Positions 1-10,200 of a DNA stretch of 64,000 nucleotides are shown here, piece by piece. Under the pieces are notes generated by a model. The model searched no databases, was not told the origin of the DNA, and saw only the letters and a list, made by a program, of their open reading frames with translations. Location of the stretch: the NCBI RefSeq assembly GCF_027172205.1, contig NC_070607.1, forward strand, positions 18,142,069 through 18,206,068. The letters run 5' to 3'. The first letter of the stretch is position 1, and each line of letters begins with the position of its first letter. The translations under genes were made by a program, and so were the position numbers. Source of the DNA: Podarcis raffonei. Lineage: Eukaryota; Chordata; Lepidosauria; Squamata; Lacertidae.

Positions 1-420
1 CCTGGCCACGGACCCGGCATGAAGTTGGGAGATAAGCCACAGGAGCCTTCTATCTATCCCCCAACAGGCAAGTTTATCCCATAGTAATTTCCTCGGAATA
101 CTATCAAACACAGCTTTCAAATCTATGAAAGCTGCGCAAAGTTGGCCCCGTCGAGGTGTCGAGTATTTCCGGGCTAAGTGATAAAGAATAATTGCCTGGT
201 CTGTTGTGGATCGATTTAATCTAAATCCAGCTTGCTCATGTCCAATCAGGTCAGCCTCAACTGAAAACTTCATCAACCTTGCCAGCAAAAAACGGGCATA
301 TATTTTTCCAATGGACGATAGCAGACTGATATTCCGATAATTCCCTGGGTCACCGGGAGGGCCTTTTTTGTAGATAGGAATTATAATGGCCTCCTTCCAC
401 ATTCCTGGTATTAAGCCCGT
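1..420 (-). mobile_element. LINE reverse transcriptase fragment
   Basis: The minus strand reads in one frame through non-LTR reverse transcriptase motifs: IIPIYKKG, GNYRNISLLSSIGKIYARFL, EQAGFRLNRSTTDQAI and FIDLKAVFDSIPR. Both ends are cut, on the left by the window and on the right by the satellite. An R4/Dong- or RTE-like clade is possible; the clade is unsure. Confidence 0.7.
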
Positions 421-423
421 GGC

Positions 424-1789
424 TGAGATGTTTGGCGGTCGAAACAGAAGGCTTTTTATCACAGGACAAGAAATCAGCCCTCAACAACTTAACCGGCAGA
501 AATTATTTTTTTTCATAAAATCGCTAAGCCCCGGGGTCACAATTTCATCAAAAATCTGACTTTCGGCAATTCACTCAAAGAAGTTGCCAAATGGTTGCAA
601 ATGCTCCCCTGAGAGGTTTGGCGGTCGAAACAGAAGGCTTTTTATCACAGGGAAAAAAATCAGCCCTCGACAACTTAAGCGGCAGAAAAATTTTTTTTTT
701 GAAAAAATCGCTAAGCTGGGGTCACGATTTTATCAAAAATCTGACTTCCGGCAAATCATTCAAAAATAGTGCAAAACGGTTGCAAATGCTCCCCTGAGAA
801 GTTTGACGGTCGAAATAGAAGGCTTTTTATCACAGGACAAGAAATCAGACCTCAACAACTCAACCGTCAGAATTTTTTTTTTGAAAAAATCGCTAAGGCC
901 CGGGGTCACAATTTCATCAAAAATCTGACTTTCGGCAATTCACTGAAAAATGGTGCCAAACGGTTGCAAATGCTCCCCTGAGAGGTTTGGCGGTCGAAAC
1001 AGAAGGCTTTTTATCACAGGACAAGAAATCAGCCCTCGACAACTTAACCGGCAGAAAAAGATTTTTTTGAAAAAATCGCTAAGCCCCGGGGTCACAATTT
1101 CATCAAAAATCTGACTTTTGGCAATTCACTGAAAAATGGTGCCAAACGGTTGCAAATGCTCCCCTGAGAGGTTTGGCGGTCGAAACAGAAGGCTTTTTAT
1201 CTCAGGACAAGAAATCAGCCCTCGACAACTTCACCGGCAGAAAAAGATTTGATCGAAAATCTGACTTTTGGCAATTCACTCAAAAATGGTGCCAAACGGT
1301 TGTAAATGCTCCCCTGAGAGGTTTGGCGGTCGAAACAGAAGGCTTTTTTTCGCAGGACAGGAAGTCAGCCCTCGACTACTTCACCAACAGAAAAAGATTT
1401 CATCAAAATCTGACTTTCGGCAATTCACTCAAAAATGGTGCCAAACGGTTGCAAATGCTCCCCTGAGAGGTTTGGCAGTCGAAACAGAAGGCTTTTTATC
1501 ACAGGACAAATAACCAGCCCTCGACAACTTAACCGGCAGAATTTTTTTTTTTGGAAAATATCGCTGAGCCGGGGTCACAATTTCATCAAAAATCTGACTT
1601 TCGGCAATTCACTGAAAAATGGTGCCAAACGGTTGCAAATGCTCCCCTGAGAAGTTTGGCGGTCGAAACAGAAGGCTTTTTATCACAGGACAAGAAATCA
1701 GCCCTCAACAACTTCACCGGCAGAAAAAGATTTGATCGAAAATCTGACTTTTGGCAATTCACTCAAAAATGGTGCCAAACGGTTGTAAA
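424..1789 (+). repeat. Satellite array, block 1 (about 185- and 150-bp units)
   Basis: Direct repeats marked by gctcccctgaga-gtttggcggtcgaaacagaag recur near 604, 787, 971, 1157, 1308, 1458 and 1641. Spacing is about 183-186 bp, with two short units of about 150 bp that lack the ccccggggtcacaatttcat segment. The many open frames are by-products of the repeat. Confidence 0.9.
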
Positions 1790-2366
1790 TGTTGGTTTCA
1801 AGCCAAAAGTCAGAGGAATTGGCCACCCTCCAGGTGCCCGGCTTGAATCCTTGTTGACCTCCCTGTCTGCGACTCCCGGCAAGATCAGGCGAGATCTCAA
1901 TCGGCGATCCTTCCCAACGTGAGAAGAACACACCACTCCTCCCCTCCATTCCCAGGGAGGGGAAAGAGACAGACAGAAATGTATTTACATGCCTTTATTT
2001 CTGTCCTTCCAGCAGTACAGAGAAACGTGACTGCTCTCTCTCATCACCAACAGCAGAGAGAGAAAAAACTCCTCCCATGTACTTCCAGTACAGATCATGT
2101 GACACTCTGAGCTAACATCCGGTGCTCAGTGCACTGAATAGACTGTCCCTTGTTCCCACGGTACAGTCCCATAACGTCAACATCCTGTTTGGCTTTCCAG
2201 CCATCTGGAGCTCGCTGCTGCATTGCTCCTTTTTCATAACATCCTCCCCCAAAAGAATCAATGCGCGTTGCGGCAAGCAAAGCGTGATCCAGAGAAGAAA
2301 ACAAACAGTTGTTATACACATAACACTCCCCTGTTGTTACAGTTCCACCCTTGGAACTCCCCGCCT
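1790..2366 (-). mobile_element. LTR-like insertion splitting the satellite
   Basis: Unique sequence interrupts the satellite. Read on the minus strand it runs TGTAACAACAGG... to ...GAAACCAACA (1790-2341), with an AATAAAGGC poly(A)-like signal in the last third, as in a solo LTR. No clear target duplication was found, so the right edge and the class are uncertain. Confidence 0.4.
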
Positions 2367-3726
2367 CTGACTTTCGGCAATTCACTCAAAAGTGGTGCCA
2401 AACGGTTGCAAATGCTCCCCTGAGAGGTTTGGCATTCGAAACAGAAGGCTTTTTATCACACGACAGGATATCAGCCCTCAACAACTTAACCGGTAGATTT
2501 TTTTTTTTTGAAAAAATCACTAAGCCCCAGGGTCACAATTTCATCAAAAATCTTACTGTGGCAATTCACTCAAAAATTGTGCCAAACGGTTGCAAATGCT
2601 CCCCTGAGAGGTTTGGCGGTCGAAACAGAAGTCTTATTGTGACAGGACAAGAAATCAGCTCTCAACATATTAACCGGAGAATTATTATTTTTTTTAAAAA
2701 AAATCGCTAAGCCGGCCCGGGTTCACAATTTCATCAAAAATCTGACTTTCGGCAATTCACTCAAAAATGGTGCCAAACGATTGCAAATGCTCCCCTCAGA
2801 GGTTTGGCGGTCGAAACAGAAGGCTTTTTATCACAGGTCAAGAAATCAGCCCTTGACAACTTCACCGGCAGAAAAAGATTTGATAAAAAATCTGACTTTT
2901 GGCAATTCACTCAAAAATGGTGCCACACGGTTGGAAATGCTCCCCTGAAAGGTTTGGCGGTCGAAACAGAAGGCTTTTTATCACAGGACAGGAAATCAGC
3001 CCTTCGACAATTTCACCGGCAGAAAAAGATTATTTTGAAAAAAACCCTAAGCCCCAGGGTCACAATTTCATTAAAAATCTAACTTTCGTCAATTCACTCA
3101 AAAATGGTGTCAAACGGTTGCCAACGCTCCCCTGAAAGGTTTGGCGGTCGAAACAGAAGGCTTTTTATCACAGGACAGGAAATCAGCCCTTGACAACTTC
3201 ATCGGCAGAAAAAGATTTTTTTGAAGAAATCCCTAAGCCCCGGGGTCACAATTTCATTAAAAATCTGACTTTCGTCAATTCACTCAAAAATGGTGTCAAA
3301 CGGTTGCCAACGCTCCCCTGAAAGGTTTGGCGGTCGAAACAGAAGGGTTTAATCACAGGAAAAGAAATCACCCCTTGACAACTTAAGTGGCAGAAAAAGA
3401 TTTTTTTTTTCAAAAAATCCCTAAGGCCCAGGTTCACAATTTCAGCAAAAATCTGGCGTTCTCCAATTCACTCAGAAATGGTGCCAAATCGTTGCAAATG
3501 CTCCCCTGAATGGCTTTGTGGTGAAAACAGAAGCGTTTTTATCCTTGGCTAAGAAATCAGGACTAGAAGCCTTAAGCTGCGGAAAATCTTTTTTTACCCC
3601 CGGGGTCAGAATTTCACAAAAAATCTGACGTTCTACAATTCACTCAAAAATGAGGCGAAACGGTTACAAATGCTCCCCTGAAAGGTTTGGCGGTAGAAAC
3701 AAAAGGCTTTTTATGAGAGTATTCCT
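2367..3726 (+). repeat. Satellite array, block 2
   Basis: The same units resume, with anchors near 2416, 2597, 2788, 2938, 3126, 3311, 3498 and 3672, again mixing about 185-bp and 150-bp units. The last two units are the most diverged. Confidence 0.88.
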
Positions 3727-3905
3727 TAGCCTAACATAAAAATCCTTCTGTTTTCACCGCCAAACCTTTCAGGGGAGCATTTGCAACATTTTTTCGCCAT
3801 TTCTGAGTGAATTGGATGATGTCTGAATTTTTGTGAAATTCTGACCCCGGGGTAAAAAAAGATTTTCTGCAGTTTAAGGTGTTGAGGCCTTTGGCTGCGA
3901 ACTGT
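3727..3905 (-). repeat. Inverted satellite unit closing the array
   Basis: A full unit in reverse orientation (ccgccaaacctttcagggga, then ctgaccccggggtaaaaaaag) abuts the last forward unit at about 3720, making a large hairpin of about 180-bp arms. Confidence 0.8.
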
Positions 3906-4266
3906 CGCCCTACCAATAAAACTAAAGTTGGGCCCCACTTCTTCAAATTGGGCCCCCTCTGGCCATCATTGAGTCTAATAGGTGCTGGGTCTGAGTTTCC
4001 CTGCCCTTGCAGGAAGTCTTGGCTTTGCAATTTTGGGAGAGGAGTGACTGCAGCAATGAGTGATGGTCAGGCTGGCGAGGCCCCCTAGATTTAGAGGCCC
4101 ATGTTGCCCTGCCCTTGCATGAAGTCTTGGATTTGCAGTTTTGGGAGAGGGGAGGTTGCCTGCTGCGGAGCGGGCAGGTTGGAGAGGCCCCCTAGATTTA
4201 GAGGCCCTAGGCTTCAGCCTACATAGTCTATACATAAATCAGGCCCTGCTATATCCTATACTGGAG

Positions 4267-4736
4267 CAGGGCCATCTTAACCATTGGCACTAGGGGTGCA
4301 TGGCGCCAGGGTGCCGGGCTCTCAGGGGTGCCAGGCCAAGAGTCTGGGACAGAGCGTTGGAGTCTCTTCTGCTGCAAGCGGCTCTTCCCTGGACTCCAGC
4401 TCTCGCCTTACATCCCGTGCTGAGCCGCCGCCACAGAAGTGCCCACAGTGCTCCGACAGGCTCGGCTCCAATCGGCTGTTGACTCTTGCCCCAGCTGCAT
4501 GGCAGCTAACAGTTTCAGTGCCGCCCCTGGAGTGCTGTGTAACATTGTGGTGGGATCTGCAAGGCTGGCAGCATCAACAAAACCCGAAGAATAGGAGCGC
4601 ACTGATCCCGTCCGGAGATGTTGCCTCTGATGCCGCTTGCCTTCCCCACCGTTCTGTACTGGCACAACTCTGAGCAACCTAGGGGCGCCGGGTGGATCTT
4701 TGCACCCCGGCGCCACATATGCTTAAGACGGCCCTG
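4267..4736 (+). mobile_element. hAT-like non-autonomous DNA element, copy 1
   Basis: Begins CAGGGCCATCTTAA and ends TTAAGACGGCCCTG, imperfect terminal inverted repeats. No transposase. A clear 8-bp target duplication was not seen. A related copy with the same 3' end lies at about 20993-21477. Confidence 0.55.
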
Positions 4737-4977
4737 TGAATGAGCTCAGTAGAAGGCAGTTCTCTCCTGTTCTGCTTAGAGTGTCTCCTTCGTTCCTCTT
4801 TACAGACTGTAGATTCAAGGATGGGACTGGGGCAATGAGAAGAAGATCGTCACCTCCACTTGGGTTGACTGTGTGCTATAAGACTGATCTCCTCATACTG
4901 CAGTGTCTTCCATTTTACAGAGTGTACATTCAAGAAGGGGAGGGGAGGGAAAGTGCCCTGCTTAGATGGCATTTTTG
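4737..4977 (+). repeat. Near-identical block, copy 1
   Basis: From tgaatgagctcagtagaagg to ggcatttttgag this block matches 21478-21745 with only about two substitutions and one 20-bp indel. See findings. Confidence 0.85.
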
Positions 4978-5357
4978 AGTCTCTCTGCCTCTGCCTCTGC
5001 CTCAGAGTCAAAAGTGGTTTTCATGCTCTTTATTCAGCTCATAGTGGTGAGGAGAAATGAATGTTTCCCCAAAGTATCTGCTTTATATACATTATTTACA
5101 CAATGGGCTGTACGTGATTGGCTAATTCTGGAATTCTCCTGTAGGCCAATCAGGTTGTGGATTCACTTCCATCTGGAGCTGGATTGGGTGGCTCCTGCAG
5201 ACCAATCATACTGTTGCATTGTTCTAGGACCAATCATACTGCTGCATTTTGAATCCTATTTTTCTAGGACCAATCAGACTGCTGCATTTTGGATCCTCTT
5301 GTTTAAGGACCAATCAGACTGCTGCACTTTGGATCCTATTCAACTCAGTACATAACA
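4978..5357 (-). mobile_element. LTR-like sequence with CCAAT repeats
   Basis: Read on the minus strand it starts TGTTATGTACTGAG, has several ATTGGTC (CCAAT-box) repeats in the position of a U3 enhancer, and an AATAAAGAGC poly(A)-like signal downstream. It resembles a retroviral solo LTR; no internal genes and no clear target duplication. Confidence 0.45.
5200..5345 (+). repeat. CCAAT-box tandem repeat
   Basis: Between three and four copies of a unit of about 40 bp (aggaccaatcagactgctgc then attttggatcct) inside the LTR-like sequence, each with an inverted CCAAT motif. Confidence 0.75.
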
Positions 5358-6191
5358 GTCCAAGTCCCTCTCTGCAGAAAGTGTGCCTCACTGACTGTGT
5401 AAAATCACATGCAGTATGTGCAGGTGTGCGCGTGTGACATCGCATATCCATGTGTGGCGGCGGGCACTTGCAATCCTGAGGGCAAGATGGCGCTCCTGCA
5501 GAGTATAACATTTTTAAATTAAGAAAATCAAATCTACCCTATTGTTGCCATGATATTTTCAGGAGAACAGGAAGATTTTAATCCCAGTGTCTCCTAATGA
5601 ACACCTTTTTGTATGGAGTACTGGCTAAGGCACACATTCTTTTGCCAGCAATTTCTGCTGATTTAATGCATTTTGCATGTCATTTTCACCAATTCATTTC
5701 CTGCATACTTTCCCTAAAAGATGCATTTTTGTATTCACCGTTTTATTGGAGAACCTCCTCACAAAATTGTATGAGTTTTGAAGGACAACTGTGTTTTTGG
5801 GTTCTTGTGTTGTTTTGTAAAATGAGAATTGGATATATTTGGCTTTAAATGCAAAGTGAATTGAATTTATCCCTTACTAGGTTAATAAATGGCTAAAAGG
5901 GCTTCCCCGAAATTTTTCAACACTTGCAAGAATGACTCTTTCTTCTTTGGGCTCATTCCCACGGCTATACCAAAGGCTGGGCCAGTGCTTTGACCACTGT
6001 TGCCAGAATTGCAACATAAAATTGATCCACCTTCTGCAAACATGCCTTGCTGGGTTAAAGAGTTCATGTTCCCCATTCCAGTAATTCTTCCTCTTCTCAT
6101 GACACAGAGCCATGAACCGCTGGTGAAACCAAAAGTGACTTTTGAAAGGTCAGTCATTAGAAAAATTAGAAGGTGAGCAACAAGCACTGCT
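5358..6191 (+). promoter_or_regulatory. Upstream region of gene A, no motif recognised
   Basis: No exon or clear repeat seen. It should hold the gene A promoter and 5' UTR. A stretch near 6070 (attccagtaattcttcctct) resembles gene B upstream DNA near 22090 (atttctgtaattcttcctct), hinting at shared ancestry. Confidence 0.3.
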
Positions 6192-6255
6192 ATGAAGAAC
6201 TTGCTGGTCTATCTTCTACCATTTCTTCAGTGGACACGCTGTACTTCCCAGAATG
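6192..6255 (+). CDS. Gene A exon 1: signal peptide
   Basis: An ATG opens 21 codons plus one base, followed by the donor GTGAGT. The peptide starts [14 protein letters not shown]: a Lys near the N-terminus and a leucine-rich core, typical of a secretory signal. It has exactly the length and phase of the gene B signal exon (64 nt, ending phase 1), which supports the ATG chosen. Confidence 0.75.
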
Positions 6256-7191
6256 GTGAGTGATGGTGGAAAAGGGCAACCTTTTGCCAAGGTAAATGGT
6301 CACTGCAGTATTAATAATAGAAACATTTGCATTCAGCAGGTGTGGAAAGATGTAAGTTAATTCAGCACTGTTTTATGTATAAAGCTGCGATTTTTTTTTT
6401 TGGTCCATTTGTGTTGGCAGTTCTCCAAGGATTACCAGAGACACTTCACTAACACTGTAATAAGGTTTTAATATTAACTAATTAATGACAGAATATTTCC
6501 CCTTCACCCTTACATGCACATAAATGTTAGAGTGTCTTTGCTCAGCTAATTGAAGAAGCAACGTTGTGTTGAAGTGACTGAAGAAACAATTGATAGTAGC
6601 AGTGGAAGAAGAAGCTTTCTCAGGTGGGGGGGATTCAACTCTGTATCTGTGAAAATCAAGATGAAAGGGTGACTCAGGGCTACATAGATATATTTATAAT
6701 TTTGTATCATTAATATATTTTCTTTTCTTTTTGTATTTAGTTGTTCTTATGCTATATTGTTTTCTTTTATATTAGTATTAGTTTAGTCGGGATTTTATGC
6801 TATGTTAGGTTGGAAACCTTTAATAAAATTGATTTTAAAAATAAAATAAAAGATAGTGGTAGATTCTTTGAGGATTAGGATAGTGATGGAATCAACAACG
6901 CTTAATGTACCAATAATCTCCATACCTTTGTAATTACACATAACCCTTTAGGTGCTTTTTTTGCTTAACTGGCTAAAGAAGCTGATATATTACTACATGG
7001 ATCATTCCAGTTATGACCATCCTTTTCTGTATTTGATGCCTTGTAATTCCATTCACAAAATGACTGATAGAAATTAATGAATTACCATCCAAAAAATGTT
7101 AGGAAAAAGAATTTACTAAATTTAAAATATATCTTTGGAAAGTGTTGGTAATGTTGGCTTGTATTTGATTTACGAAGTTTACTACAATCCC

Positions 7192-7236
<45 letters not shown>

Positions 7237-10200
7237 GTTGGTTTTGATGGTACATATGATTGCAGTGTGCGAAGAACCACCTGACATTGATTTTGGGGAA
7301 ATAAGAAGTGGTGAGAAGGCAGCTTACGTTGAAAGTGACAGAGTGCAATACAACTGCAACCCTGGATTTGCATTGCAAGGCTCCGAGTGGATAACATGCA
7401 GTGGACAAAAGTGGACACCACCACCAAAATGCTTGGGTAAGAGGCCATCTCCTCTTTGAATACTACAACCTTCAAATTAGACTGTGGATTGTCCAACAGG
7501 ACCTTTGATAGCTTCTCTCCATGCAAAGCTGTGTTTTCAGGCTGGAAACCATGAACGCAGAGTGTGAGAATCTCATCTCCAGGAGTCAAATATGGGCTTT
7601 CCAGCCTCTCTAACTGAGCCTCGGTATTCTCCCTAGATAATAGTCCCTCAGCAGCTGTGCCCCTCACCAGCCTGTTTTGCACCCTCCTTGAATGTTTTTG
7701 CTTTCCTGGATGAGGCTCCGCATGCCACGGTTGCTGCCAGCCCGAGATGGAAAAAGAGGAACATGCCTCTTTCCCCAGCTTGGGACGGCAGCAGCCATGG
7801 CTGTCCTCTCCTTTGCTCATCAAGATATGGCAACCCTCCCTGAAGACAATGACAAATGTGAGCCAATCCTTAGCGTACAAAGAGGGCAAACAGAATAGGG
7901 CACATGAAGGGCGCCACAGTTCAAGAAGGACACTGACAAACTGGAACGTGTCCAGAGGAGGGCAACCAAAATGGTCAAAGGCCTGGAAACGATGCCTTAT
8001 GAGGAACGGCTAAGGGAGCTGGGCATGTTTAGCCTGGAGAAGAGGAGGTTAAGGGGTGATATGATAGCCATGTTCAAATACATAAAAGGATGTCACATAG
8101 AGGAGGGAGAAAGGTTGTTTTCTGCTGCTCCAGAGAAGCGGACACGGAGCAATGGATCCAAACTGCAGGAAAGAAGATTCCACCTAAACATTAGGAAGAA
8201 CTTCCTGACAGTAAGAGCTGTTTGACAGTGGAATTTGCTGCCAAGGAGTGTGGTGGAGTCTCCTTCTTTGGAGGTCTTTAAGCAGAGGCTTGACAACCAT
8301 ATGTCAGGAGTGCTCTGATGGTGTTTCCTGCTTGGCAGGGGGTTGGACTCGATGGCCCTTGTGGTCTCTTCCAACTCTATGATTCTATGATTCTAAGAAA
8401 TGAGCACCAGTGATTATCCCTGACTTGTGTCCCCATCGCCACCTTTTTGTCTTTCAGCACCTTGTATTGTCACAAAACAACAACTAGAGGCCAAAGACCT
8501 GCTTCTGTCTGGGAACCGAGTACGGACACAACTGATTCAACATAATCATGTGTTGCAGTTCCACTGCAGGGAAGGGCATGTCCTCACGATGCCTATGGAC
8601 AGGAAGTGTCTTGATGGGCACATGGATTTGCCCTCGTGTATCTCTGGTAAAGACATTGTTCATCTTGAAAAATTGTTCAAAAGTTACTCAAATACCCGAA
8701 GGGTTTGTAGGCACCACACTTTCCATTTTGACTGGTTCCACAGGTTCCAAGGCTGCCTTCCTCATTTGTTCACAAGGACTCTAATCCTCTTAAAAGAATT
8801 TTCACCACCCCTCCCCCTCCACAGAATTGCTTGTATCCTGCTATAAGCACATGGGGACAAGGCTGTAGCGGTTGTTTTCAGTCTACTGCACTGTGGTTTG
8901 ATTGGACCAGGACTGTTGCATCAGAAATAGGCCTGTGTGTGCTGGGTATCCAGTTAGTATGAATGTATGGACCAGAGGCATGTCCATAATGTTTTGTTAT
9001 TATTATTTGTACCTCTTCCATATGACTGGGCTGCCCCAGACACTCTGGCGATGAGAATCAGTGTATCCAGTGCTATTTTTCTAGATAAAAAGGTGCCGGA
9101 ACTCACCATGAATACCTCACTTTTTCTCTCATAAAGGCAATGGAACCCACCTGAGAGATGCTGGAACACAGTTCTGGCCCGAAAAAAAGCTCTGAGTTGT
9201 CATGCTTAACACATGCTGTTAAATGTAGTTCATAACGTTTAAAGTTGTGTTAATTCTGTTATTGTTTCTTGTGAATTACTTTGGAATCCTGGTTTGGGCC
9301 AAAAAAATTAGCCTTGATAAACCGTTTCCAAACATGCATGACCTACAGAATGGATTACCGTATTTTTCGCTCTATAAGACGCACCAGGCCATAAGACGCA
9401 CCTAGTTTTTGGAGGAGGAAAACAAGAAAAAAAATATTCTGAATCTCAGAAGCCAGAACAGCAAGAGGGATGGCTACGCAGTGAAAGCAGCAATCCCTCT
9501 TTCTGTTCTGGCTTCTGGGATAGCTGCGCAGCCTGCATTCGCTCCATAAGACGCACACACATTTCCCCTTACTTTTTAGGAGGGAAAAAGTGAGTCTTAT
9601 AGAGCAAAAAATACGGTAATTTCCCCAACCACTTGGTGCTACATTTTCTGCCATGTCCCATGAAACATACTGGAAAAGAACTAGCATGCTCCAGGTTCTG
9701 AGCGAATCACATAATTGCAGTTATGAGATTAATGCCTTGGTAGTTCAGTCCACCAGTTCTTTAATGCAGTCAAAGCCCCAACAGACCTTGGTAGTTAGCT
9801 GCCATGTTATTACACATGAGCCATAAGTGACTTTCCCCCTGCTATAAATATCCCAGGGTAGTAAGAGTATTTCCTGTTCTTCACTCTTGGCCCTTGGTTG
9901 CTGAACTAAGTCACCATTCTCATTGCTTTATTGTTTACTAGAAAGAGGGAAAAACTGTAGCCGCCCACCTGCTATTGAGAATGGAGACATTATTACCTTA
10001 TCAAAGAAGCAGTACAAGGCTGGCTCTTCAGTTCAGTTCAAATGCCAAAAATATTATGCTCTGGAAGGAGATAACAGAACTTTTTGTGATAATGGGACTT
10101 GGACAAAAGCACCTGTTTGCTTAGGTAAGAACAAAGGTAGTGCTTATATTATTTGCATGAGTGAGTTTAGAATATCATTTAAGGAAATTCATTGCTGTCG

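Noticed and set aside
584-3135. Many open frames of 60-120 codons at the left end
   Set aside because: They are periodic translations of the satellite unit, with no start context, no domain and the same peptides in several frames.
7099-7408. Poly-Asn/poly-Ile frame on the minus strand
   Set aside because: It is the reverse of the (ATT)n microsatellite and gene A exon 2.
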